Source: Jatrophihabitans cynanchi (GTDB lineage Bacteria; Actinomycetota; Actinomycetes; Mycobacteriales; Jatrophihabitantaceae). Taken from it: DNA of 64,000 bases. Below are positions 45,490 through 53,021 of the stretch, piece after piece. Below the pieces are notes generated by a model. The model was not told the origin of the DNA and ran no database searches. It was given only the letters and a program-made list of their open reading frames with translations. The number at the start of each line of letters is the position of its first letter. Position 1 is the stretch's first letter. The position numbers and the translations under genes are program-made. The stretch is from contig NZ_CP097463.1 of assembly GCF_027247405.1 (NCBI RefSeq), positions 2,480,001 through 2,544,000 on the forward strand. The letters are read 5' to 3'.

Positions 45490-46692
45490 TCAGTGGGCAA
45501 CGAGGGGGCGGCTGTAGGCGCGGGCGCCGTGCAGCCAGAGCGCGTACCCGGCGACGAGGGCGCCGGCCAGGGCGAGCGCGCCGGTGCGGCCGAGCAGCGC
45601 GACCAGCGGCGCGACGATCGCTGCGCCGAGCGCGATGCCGCCGATCGAGGCCGGGAAGGCGAAGCCGTAGGCGCGGGCGAAGACCTCGTCCGGCAACTGC
45701 TCCTGCAGCACGGTCTCGGCGCCCACCTCGACGATCAGCGATCCGGCACCGGAGGCCAGCGACGCGAGCAGCACCGCGACGGGTGAGGGCAACGACGCCA
45801 TGAGCGGCAGCGAAACCGCGACCGCGAGCAGGGCGAGCGAGAGCACCGCGCCCCGGCTGAACCGGCGCAGCGCCCGTGGCGCGATGCCGGTGCCGAGCAG
45901 CCCGCCGGCGCCGATCGCGGCGAGCAGCAGCCCGTACCCCGACTCGTGCCAGCCCAGCCGCACGCTGATTGCGACGAGCGCGACCGTCTGCATGCCGTAG
46001 CAGAGGCTGCACAGGATGTCGGCGCCGACCAGCCGGCTCGCGTCGGGTCGTCGCAGCAGTTCGCGCGCGCCGAGCGTCACGGCCGCCCACAGTCCGGGCT
46101 GCTGCTCGCTACCTGGCGTGGGCCGGAACGCGCTTCGATCGGGCACCGCAAGGACGAGTAGTGCGGACGCGGCGAACGTCAGCGCGTTGATCCCGAACGC
46201 CCACCCGGCGCCGGCCACGGCCAGCACCCCGGCCCCGAGCACCGGACCGGTGATGATGGCCAGCGGACCGATCGCGGCACGCAGCGCATTGGCCGCGGGC
46301 AACTGCTCACGGGGGAGCAGCCGCGGCAGGCTCGCCGCGACGCACGGCGGGTACGGGCTGGCCGCGGCGGTCGCGAACGCGGCCAGTGCCGGGACGAGCC
46401 ACACGGCCAGCCCGTAGTGGGCGACCGCGACCAGACCGAGCATCGCGCCGACCCGGGCGACGTCGCTGGCGATCATGACCAGGCGCCGGTCGAACCGGTC
46501 GCCGAGCAGGCCGGCCGCCGGGCCGAGCAGCACGATCGGGAGCACCCGCGCCACCGTGGTCGCGCTGAGCCAGCCGGCCGAGTGCGTGCGCTCGTAGACG
46601 AATGCGAGCAGTGCCGCGTTGTAGAGCCAGTCGCCGAGCTGCGACACGGCCAGCGCCGCCATCAGCCGGCGGAAGTTCGGGCTGTCCAGCAT
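45490..46692 (-). CDS. MFS transporter
   Basis: A 400-residue permease with about 12 helices. The N-terminus SPNFRRLMAALAVSQLGDWLY and the loop GLLGDRFDRRLVMIASDVAR (a variant of motif A) put it with the enterobactin-exporter/MFS_3-type group. The ATG at 46692 follows GAGGAG. On the mRNA that site falls within the right arm of an 8-bp hairpin (46700-46724). Substrate unknown. It is followed by the LANTG protein gene on the same strand after 18 bases, so the two may be co-transcribed. Confidence 0.88.
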   Translation of the reverse strand: MLDSPNFRRLMAALAVSQLGDWLYNAALLAFVYERTHSAGWLSATTVARVLPIVLLGPAAGLLGDRFDRRLVMIASDVARVGAMLGLVAVAHYGLAVWLVPALAAFATAAASPYPPCVAASLPRLLPREQLPAANALRAAIGPLAIITGPVLGAGVLAVAGAGWAFGINALTFAASALLVLAVPDRSAFRPTPGSEQQPGLWAAVTLGARELLRRPDASRLVGADILCSLCYGMQTVALVAISVRLGWHESGYGLLLAAIGAGGLLGTGIAPRALRRFSRGAVLSLALLAVAVSLPLMASLPSPVAVLLASLASGAGSLIVEVGAETVLQEQLPDEVFARAYGFAFPASIGGIALGAAIVAPLVALLGRTGALALAGALVAGYALWLHGARAYSRPLVAH

Positions 46693-46699
46693 GATCGCT

Positions 46700-46724
46700 C
46701 CTCGTGAGTAGGACGATCACGAGG
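46700..46724 (-). promoter_or_regulatory. Hairpin overlapping the MFS ribosome binding site
   Basis: CCTCGTGA (46700-46707) and TCACGAGG (46717-46724) are perfect inverted 8-mers with a 9-base loop. In the minus-strand mRNA the GAGG of the ribosome site GAGGAG is in the stem. It may be a translational switch or a DNA operator. No regulator gene is adjacent. Confidence 0.55.
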
Positions 46725-46807
46725 TTGGCGCTAAGGCGGTCCGGTCCACATGCGGCAGCCGCCCTAGATCACGACTCAGATTCTGCTGTCGCCGCGCGCC
46801 GCTTCGT

Positions 46808-46843
46808 CATGCGATTGAGGGGCGTCGGCACCGCAATCGCATG
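46808..46843 (-). terminator. Hairpin downstream of tRNA-Leu
   Basis: Perfect 10-bp arms CATGCGATTG (46808-46817) and CAATCGCATG (46834-46843) with a 16-base GC-rich spacer. It is 17 bases past the tRNA 3' end on the minus strand, so most likely its terminator. Confidence 0.65.
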
Positions 46844-46860
46844 CCGGATACGAGTTGTGT

Positions 46861-46942
46861 GGGCAAGGGGGGAGTTGAACCCCCACGTCCTTTCGGACAC
46901 ACGGACCTGAACCGTGCGCGTCTGCCATTCCGCCACTTGCCC
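46861..46942 (-). tRNA. tRNA-Leu(CAG)
   Basis: An 82-base tRNA on the minus strand. Acceptor arms GGGCAAG and CTTGCCC pair perfectly. The D loop contains GGCAGACGC, the anticodon loop TTCAGGT gives CAG between CACGG and CCGTG, a variable arm GTGTCCGAAAGGACGT is the long class II arm of tRNA-Leu, and the T arm is GGGGGTTCAACTCCCCC. The CCA is not encoded. It decodes CTG, a very common codon here. A leucine tRNA beside fhaA is also seen in mycobacteria. Confidence 0.95.
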
Positions 46943-47093
46943 GGCACGCGTGATCAGCTCACGCGTATGACAACGCGCAACGGTAGCACGCTCCTCAGGC
47001 CGCTTTTACCGGCCCGCTGGGGCCCGCCCGATAGACTGCCGCTGTCGCGTGAGTGCCCACGCGCTACAACCATGCCCCGCGAAGGAGGTACTC
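46943..47093. other. Divergent region between tRNA-Leu and fhaA
   Basis: Contains the inverted repeat ACGCGTGA (46946-46953) / TCACGCGT (46959-46966), only 4 bases upstream of the tRNA 5' end, and the strong GGAGG ribosome site of fhaA at 47084-47088. A -10-like TAGACT is at about 47032. The promoters themselves were not resolved. Confidence 0.5.
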
Positions 47094-48014
47094 GTGAGCT
47101 TGGCGCAGCGGTTCGAGCGCCGCCTCGAGGGCTTGGTGGGCGGCGCGTTCGCACGGGTCTTCAAGGGCCAGGTCGAACCGGTCGAGATCGGCTCCGCGTT
47201 GCAGCGCGAGGCGGCCGACCGAAAGAACGTCATGGGCAACGGGCAGGTGCTGTGCCCGAACCGGTACCGGGTCACCCTGTCGCCCTCGGATCACGAGCGG
47301 CTGGTGCCGTGGGAGACCCAGCTGACCAACTCGCTCGCCGAGTTGCTGCAGGACTCGCTGGACGAGAACCGCTGGACGACCATCGGCGACATCGAGGTCT
47401 ACCTCGCCCGCGACGACGAACTGCACACCGGCGTCTTCGGGGTGGCCTCGCGCATGGAGCCGCAGGCCCCGCCGCGCCGCCGCCCGTACGACTCGCTGTC
47501 GATGCCGGCCGTGCCCGGCCTGCCGCCGGGCGAGTACCCGCCCCCGCCGACCTACAGCGCGCCGCAACCCCCGGCATACAGCGCTCCGCAACCGCAGTCC
47601 TACGGCCCGCCGCCCGGTGCGTACGCGCCACCACCGGGTTACGCACCGCCGGCCCCGCAACCCGCGCCTCCTGGCAATCAGCAGTACGGTCCGCCGCAAG
47701 GCCCGCCGCCCGGGCAGCCGCGCCGGCCGGGAGCGTCCGTCACGGTCGATCAGACGCACCAGCGCTTCGAACTGCGGCACGGCAGCAACGTCATCGGCCG
47801 CGGCACCGACGCCGATCTGCAACTGCTCGACCAGGGCATCTCCCGCCGCCACCTGGACATCCAGTTCGACGGCAACTTCGCCACCGTCTACGACCTCGGC
47901 TCCACCAACGGCACCGCCGTGAACGGCCACGAGGTCGGCAGCCAGGTGCTGCGCCACGGCGACGTGATCCGCATCGGGCACACCCGGCTCGTGTTCCAGC
48001 AGGACACCCAGTGA
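47094..48014 (+). CDS. fhaA: FhaA: DUF3662 + FHA domain protein
   Basis: A 306-residue phosphothreonine-binding adaptor of the cell-envelope synthesis cluster. DUF3662 spans about 1-120 (SLAQRFERRLEGLVGGAFARVFKG). A Pro/Tyr/Gln-rich linker at about 125-215 follows, then an FHA domain at about 220-305 (GSNVIGRGTDADLQLLDQGISRRH with STNGT). The GTG at 47094 has the ribosome site GAAGGAGGT. In mycobacteria it binds phosphorylated MviN (MurJ) and the kinase PknB. FhaB follows 22 bases later. Confidence 0.95.
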   Translation: MSLAQRFERRLEGLVGGAFARVFKGQVEPVEIGSALQREAADRKNVMGNGQVLCPNRYRVTLSPSDHERLVPWETQLTNSLAELLQDSLDENRWTTIGDIEVYLARDDELHTGVFGVASRMEPQAPPRRRPYDSLSMPAVPGLPPGEYPPPPTYSAPQPPAYSAPQPQSYGPPPGAYAPPPGYAPPAPQPAPPGNQQYGPPQGPPPGQPRRPGASVTVDQTHQRFELRHGSNVIGRGTDADLQLLDQGISRRHLDIQFDGNFATVYDLGSTNGTAVNGHEVGSQVLRHGDVIRIGHTRLVFQQDTQ

Positions 48015-48036
48015 GCTGCCGGACAGCGAAGCGCGC

Positions 48037-48504
48037 ATGAACTCAGCCCTCGCGCTGCAGATCATGCGCTTCGGATTCCTCGCGCTGCTGTGGCTGTTCG
48101 TCTTCGGCGCGATCCGGGTGATCCGCAGTGACCTGCGCACCAGCGGCCAGCCGCGCATCGCCACCCCGCCGGCTCGCAAGGGCCGGGCGCGGTCGGTGGC
48201 GCCGCCGGCCGGCCGTGGCCCGTCGCAGTTGATCGTCACCGAGGGCAGCCTGCAGGGCACCCGCATCGGGCTCACCGGTGCGCCGGTGCTGATCGGCCGG
48301 GCGGACGACTCGACGCTGGTGCTCACCGATGACTACGCCAGCACCAGGCATGCGCGCATCACGATGCAGGACGGCATGTGGGTCGTCGAGGACCTCGGCT
48401 CCACGAACGGCACCTACCTCGGTCAGCGCAAGCTCGACGGCCCGGTGCCGATGGAGGTCGGCGTCCCGCTGCGCATCGGCAAGACCGTTCTGGAACTGCG
48501 TTAG
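48037..48504 (+). CDS. fhaB: FhaB: membrane-anchored FHA protein
   Basis: 155 residues. An N-terminal membrane helix lies at about 6-26 (ALQIMRFGFLALLWLFVFGA). A basic linker follows, then the FHA domain at about 63-155 (VLIGRADDSTLVLTDDYASTRH, DLGSTNGTYL). The stop is directly followed by the ATG of the phosphatase gene (TAGATG). In M. tuberculosis the homologue (FipA) associates with FtsZ and FtsQ. Confidence 0.95.
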   Translation: MNSALALQIMRFGFLALLWLFVFGAIRVIRSDLRTSGQPRIATPPARKGRARSVAPPAGRGPSQLIVTEGSLQGTRIGLTGAPVLIGRADDSTLVLTDDYASTRHARITMQDGMWVVEDLGSTNGTYLGQRKLDGPVPMEVGVPLRIGKTVLELR

Positions 48505-49971
48505 ATGGCGCTGATCCTGCGGTACGCCGTGCGTTCGGACCTCGGTCTGGTGCGCGGCAACAACGAGGACTCGGTGTACGCCGGCCCGCGGCTGCTCGCG
48601 GTGGCCGACGGCATGGGCGGGCACGCGGCGGGCGAGGTCGCCAGCAAGATCGTGATCGGCACGCTGGAGAGCCTGGACGAGGACCGCGCGCCGGGTGACG
48701 TGATGGCCGCGCTGCGCGATGCCGTGCTCGACGCGAACCAGCGGATCGCCGACGCCGTGCAGCAGGACCCCGCGCTGGACGGCATGGGCACCACGCTCAC
48801 CGCGCTGCGCTTCGTCGGTTCACGCGTCGGGCTGGTGCACGTGGGCGATTCGCGCGCCTACCTGCTGCGGGCCGACCTGCTCTCGCAGATCACCCACGAC
48901 GACACGTACGTGCAGTACCTGGTCGACATCGGCAAGCTGACGCCGGACGAGGCGAAGGACCACCCGCGCCGGTCGGTGATCCTCAAGGCATTGCGCGGCG
49001 CCGAAGTGGATCCCGACGTGTCGATCCGTGAGGCACGCCCGGGCGATCGGTACCTGCTGTGCAGCGACGGTCTGTCGGACGTGGTGTCGACCGAGACGAT
49101 CCTGGACACGCTGCGGGTGCCGGATCCGCAGGAGTGCGCGGACCGGCTGGTCGAACTCGCGTTGCGCGGCGGCGGACCGGACAACGTGACCGTGATCGTC
49201 GCCGATGCGGTCGAAGCGCGCGCGGGCGATGTCATCGACGACGTCCCGGTGATCGCGGGCGCGTTCGTGGACCCGTCCGCGGCGGACGTCCCCGGCACCG
49301 ACAGCCCGGCTGAGCGCGCCGCCCAGATGTCCCGCCCGAAGACGCCGTTGCCGGCTCCGCAGGCCGCGGTCAAGCGGCGCCCGCGCTGGCGGCTGATCGC
49401 GCTGCTCGTCGTGATCGCGGCCATGGTCATCGGTGTGCTGGCCGGTGTGTATGCCTGGACGCAGACCTACTACTTCGTGGGTCGGGACGGCACCGAGGTG
49501 GCGATCTTCCGCGGCGTGAACACCTCGTTCGGCCCGCTGAAGTTCTACGAGGTGGACGAGAACACCGACCTCAAACTCGCCGATCTCGACCCGTCCTCGC
49601 GTTCGCAGGTGAGCTCGGGCATCGCCGCGGGCAGCAAGGACGAGGCACGCAAGGTCATCACCCGGCTCGAGGCCGACCACATGCTGCCGCTGTGCTCGCA
49701 GTTGCAGCAGCCGACGATCACCCCCACCACGAGCCCGGCGGCGCCGCCGACCTCGCATGCCGCCTCCACACCGAAGTCGACGCCGAAGACGACGCCGAAG
49801 ACGACCCCGAAGACGACGCCGAAGACGACACCGAAGACGACACCCAAGACGACCCCGCACACCACGCCGACGCCGACGCCGACCTCGCCCACGGCCGCCA
49901 CCCCCACGGTGCCGACCTTTCCCGCACCGACGGTCAGCTACGGCCCGGACGACTGCCGGAGCGGATCGTGA
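48505..49971 (+). CDS. pstP: PP2C-family Ser/Thr phosphatase (PstP) with TPKT-repeat tail
   Basis: The only obvious phosphatase for the kinases of this cluster; 488 residues. The PP2C domain spans about 5-240: NNEDSVYAGPR, ADGMGGHAAGE, VGDSRAYLL, DHPRRSVILKALRG and DGLSDVVS. It contains the metal-binding Asp residues. A basic segment precedes one membrane helix at about 292-315. The extracytoplasmic part (about 320-488) ends in eight TPKT-type repeats (DNA period about 12 bp, 49775-49860) and a Pro/Thr-rich segment. The start is ATG 48505, right after the fhaB stop. Confidence 0.95.
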   Translation: MALILRYAVRSDLGLVRGNNEDSVYAGPRLLAVADGMGGHAAGEVASKIVIGTLESLDEDRAPGDVMAALRDAVLDANQRIADAVQQDPALDGMGTTLTALRFVGSRVGLVHVGDSRAYLLRADLLSQITHDDTYVQYLVDIGKLTPDEAKDHPRRSVILKALRGAEVDPDVSIREARPGDRYLLCSDGLSDVVSTETILDTLRVPDPQECADRLVELALRGGGPDNVTVIVADAVEARAGDVIDDVPVIAGAFVDPSAADVPGTDSPAERAAQMSRPKTPLPAPQAAVKRRPRWRLIALLVVIAAMVIGVLAGVYAWTQTYYFVGRDGTEVAIFRGVNTSFGPLKFYEVDENTDLKLADLDPSSRSQVSSGIAAGSKDEARKVITRLEADHMLPLCSQLQQPTITPTTSPAAPPTSHAASTPKSTPKTTPKTTPKTTPKTTPKTTPKTTPHTTPTPTPTSPTAATPTVPTFPAPTVSYGPDDCRSGS

Positions 49972-51398
49972 CCGTCCCGGCCGCGCTGAAGATCCCGACT
50001 CGCCGTGGCAGCGAGTTGCTGATGCTCGTGTTCGCCGTGCTGCTGGTCGTGGCGGCCGAGGCGGACGTCGAGGCCACGCGCGACGGGCACATCTCCAGCC
50101 GGTTGATCACCTACGCGGCCGTGCCGATCGTGGTCGGGCTCGTCACGCACCTGGTCATCCGCCGGGTCGCGCCGTACGCCGACCCGCTGCTGCTGCCGAT
50201 CGTCGTGCTGCTCAACGGCCTCGGGCTGGTGATGATCCATCGCCTGGATCTCGGGCTCAAGCAGCAGGCCGCCCAGAGCGGTGACACGTTCAACAATCCG
50301 GCCGCACCGACCCAGGTGGTGTGGACCGCGATCGGGGTGGCGCTGTTCATCGTCCTGATCGTGCTCATCCGCGATCACCGCGTGCTGCAGCGTTACGCGT
50401 ACACGCTCGCCCTCGCCGGATTGTTCTTCCTGGTCCTGCCCGCCGTCCTGCCCGCGAGCATGAGCGAGGTGAACGGCGCGCGCATCTGGATCCGGGTCGC
50501 CGGCTTCTCGATCCAGCCGGGCGAGTTCGCCAAGATCCTCTTGACGATCTTCGGTGCCGCCTACCTGGTCGCCAAGCGGGACGTGCTGTCGCTGGCCGGC
50601 AAGCGTGTCGGCTTCTCGATCCGGTCGCGGTTCATCGGCTTCGACCTGCCGCGCGGGCGTGACTTCGGGCCGCTGCTGCTCGCCTGGCTGCTGTGCATCG
50701 CGGTTCTGGTGCGCGGGCGCGACCTGGGCACGTCGCTGATGTTCTTCGGGCTGTTCGTGGTGCTGCTGTACGTCGCGACCGAGCGGGCCGGCTGGGTGGT
50801 GGTCGGCATCGCGCTGTTCGCGGTCGGCGCGTACCTGGCCTACCAGGTGTTCGGGACGGTGCAGACCCGCGTCGAGGTGTGGCTGCACCCGTTCGCGCCG
50901 CTCACCTCGGCCCAACTCGCGCAGGGGATCGATCCGGGCTATCAGTTGCGCCAATCGTTGTTCAGCCTGGGCACCGGCGGCATCTTCGGCAGCGGGCTGG
51001 GCAACGGCCACCCGGAACTCGTCCCGCTGCCCGCGACCGACTTCATCGTCTCCGCGTTCGGTGAGGAGATCGGGCTGTTCGGGCTGGTCGGCATCCTGGT
51101 GCTGTACGCGCTGTTCGTGGTTCGTGGCATCGCATCCGCGCTCGCGGTCCGGGACGCGTTCGGCAAGCTGCTCGCGATGGGCCTGTCGTTCCTGGTCGCG
51201 CTGCAGCTGTTCGTCGTGGTCGCCGGTGTCACCCGGCTGCTGCCCGAGACCGGGCTGACCACGCCGTTCCTGTCCTACGGCGGCTCGTCGCTGATCGGCA
51301 GCTACGCGCTGCTCGCGCTGCTGCTGCGCGTCTCGGACGCCGCGCGCCGGCCCGCCACCGTGCCGCCGGCCAAGGCGAAAGAGACGGTCCCGGCATGA
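49968..51398 (+). CDS. rodA: RodA/FtsW-type SEDS glycosyltransferase
   Basis: A 476-residue SEDS protein that polymerises peptidoglycan glycan strands; about ten helices. The GTG at 49968 overlaps the phosphatase stop by four bases. Conserved features include GARIWIRVAGFSIQPGEFAKI, RGRDLGTSLMFFG, the GSGLGNGHPELVPLPATDFIVSAF segment and GLTTPFLSYGGSSLIGS near the C-terminus. It is coupled to pbpA (ATGA overlap), and the two normally function as a polymerase-transpeptidase pair. Confidence 0.96.
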   Translation: MTVPAALKIPTRRGSELLMLVFAVLLVVAAEADVEATRDGHISSRLITYAAVPIVVGLVTHLVIRRVAPYADPLLLPIVVLLNGLGLVMIHRLDLGLKQQAAQSGDTFNNPAAPTQVVWTAIGVALFIVLIVLIRDHRVLQRYAYTLALAGLFFLVLPAVLPASMSEVNGARIWIRVAGFSIQPGEFAKILLTIFGAAYLVAKRDVLSLAGKRVGFSIRSRFIGFDLPRGRDFGPLLLAWLLCIAVLVRGRDLGTSLMFFGLFVVLLYVATERAGWVVVGIALFAVGAYLAYQVFGTVQTRVEVWLHPFAPLTSAQLAQGIDPGYQLRQSLFSLGTGGIFGSGLGNGHPELVPLPATDFIVSAFGEEIGLFGLVGILVLYALFVVRGIASALAVRDAFGKLLAMGLSFLVALQLFVVVAGVTRLLPETGLTTPFLSYGGSSLIGSYALLALLLRVSDAARRPATVPPAKAKETVPA

Positions 51399-52996
51399 AC
51401 CGGCCGATCCGCAGAGTGGCGATCGCGCTCGGGGTGCTGTTCGCGGCGATCTTCGTGAACCTCAACTTCGTCCAGGTGGTCAAGAGCGACGAGTACCGCA
51501 ACCACGTCGGCAACAAGCGGGTGCTGCTGAACGAGTACGCCAGCCCGCGTGGGCAGATCGTCGTCCAGGGCACCGCGATCGCGCTGAGCAAGCAGACCAG
51601 CGACGAGCTGAAGTACCTGCGCACCTACCCGCAGGGTGAGCTGTACGCGCCGGTCACCGGCTTCTACTCCTACGTCTACGGGCGAAGCGGGATCGAGGAG
51701 TCCGAGGACAAGGTGCTCTCCGGTGACGACCCGCGCCTGTTCGGCACTCAGCTGGGCAGCCTGCTGACGGGGCGCAACCCCAAGGGCGGCAGCATCCAGC
51801 TGACCCTGAACAAGGCAGCCCAGGCTGCGGCGTACAGCGCGATGAAGGGCGCGGACGGCAAGATGCGGCGCGGCGCTGTGGTCGCGCTCGATCCGACGAC
51901 CGGGGCGATCCTGGCCGCGGTGTCCACGCCGTCCTACGACCCGAACGAGCTCAGCTCGCACAACGCGAACACGATGGAACGCGCCTGGAGCAAACTCAAT
52001 GACAACCCGGCCAAGCCGATGCTCAACCGCGCCTTCAACGAGCTGTACGCGCCCGGCTCGGTGTTCAAGGTGATCGTCTCGGCCGCGGCGCTGTCCGATC
52101 CGGCGGCCAAGATCACGCCGGATACCAGGGTGCCGGCGCCCAACGGCTACTGGCCGTTCGACCCGAAGAAGACGAGCGCCTGCCCGAACGATCCGACGTC
52201 CTCGTGCGTGAAGAACTTCGACGGCGAGACGTGCGACAACGGCAAGACTGCGACGCTCGCGTTCGCGCTGGCCAAGTCGTGCAACACCGCGTTCGCCGCC
52301 CTGGCGGTCGACAAGCTGGGCGGGCAGCGGATCGCCGACCAGGCCAAGCTGTTCGGGTTCGGCGACCCGTACACCGGCGACCCGCCGGACCTGTGCCACC
52401 CGCCGGCGCTCAACGTGCCGCTGCCCGTGTGTACCTCGACGGTGGGCAGCACCGGCGATCTCACCGACAAGGGCAGCCTGTCGCACACCTCGTTCGGTCA
52501 GCAGGACGTGCGGATCACGCCGTTGCAGGCGGCGATGATCTCCGCGGCGGTCGCGAACAACGGCTCGCTGATGAAGCCGTACCTGGTCGCGAAGGAGCTC
52601 AGTCCGAACCTGTCGACGCTGAGCCAGACCGAGCCCACGCAATTGAGCCAGGCGCTGGACCCGGATCTGGACACCGACCTGCAGGAGATGATGGAAGGTG
52701 TCGTGACCGCGCCGGAGGGCACCGGTGGCGCGGCCCGGATCTCCGATATCCCCGGCGTGGTCGTGGGTGGCAAGACCGGTACCGCCGACACCGGCATCTT
52801 CGTGAACGGCAAGGAAACCCCGCCGCACGCATGGTTCTCCGGCTTCGCGCTGCAGAACGGCGCGCCGAAGATCGCGGTCGCCGTGATCATCGAGAACGGC
52901 GGAGTGAACGGTAACGAGACCACCGGCGGGCTGGCGGCGGCGCCGGTCGCGAAGGCGGTCATGGAGGCCTACCTCAAGTCAGGCGGGGGACACTAA
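51395..52996 (+). CDS. pbpA: Class B penicillin-binding protein (PbpA)
   Basis: D,D-transpeptidase partner of RodA; 533 residues. The N-terminal helix is residues about 6-28 (RVAIALGVLFAAIFVNLNFV). The transpeptidase domain has Ser222 in GSVFK, the SxN motif Ser295-Cys-Asn in AKSCNTAF, and Lys459-Thr-Gly in GGKTGTAD. The pedestal domain (about 40-200) carries the RGQI motif (SPRGQIVVQG). The ATG start overlaps the rodA stop. In mycobacteria PbpA is a target of PknB. Confidence 0.96.
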   Translation: MNRPIRRVAIALGVLFAAIFVNLNFVQVVKSDEYRNHVGNKRVLLNEYASPRGQIVVQGTAIALSKQTSDELKYLRTYPQGELYAPVTGFYSYVYGRSGIEESEDKVLSGDDPRLFGTQLGSLLTGRNPKGGSIQLTLNKAAQAAAYSAMKGADGKMRRGAVVALDPTTGAILAAVSTPSYDPNELSSHNANTMERAWSKLNDNPAKPMLNRAFNELYAPGSVFKVIVSAAALSDPAAKITPDTRVPAPNGYWPFDPKKTSACPNDPTSSCVKNFDGETCDNGKTATLAFALAKSCNTAFAALAVDKLGGQRIADQAKLFGFGDPYTGDPPDLCHPPALNVPLPVCTSTVGSTGDLTDKGSLSHTSFGQQDVRITPLQAAMISAAVANNGSLMKPYLVAKELSPNLSTLSQTEPTQLSQALDPDLDTDLQEMMEGVVTAPEGTGGAARISDIPGVVVGGKTGTADTGIFVNGKETPPHAWFSGFALQNGAPKIAVAVIIENGGVNGNETTGGLAAAPVAKAVMEAYLKSGGGH

Positions 52997-53021
52997 TGGC
53001 AAGCGATGAGAGGGACGAACG

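Noticed and set aside
46307-46720. A 137-codon minus-strand frame overlapping the MFS start
   Set aside because: It has a plausible start but its text is a shifted reading of the MFS helices, with no hydrophobic pattern or family.
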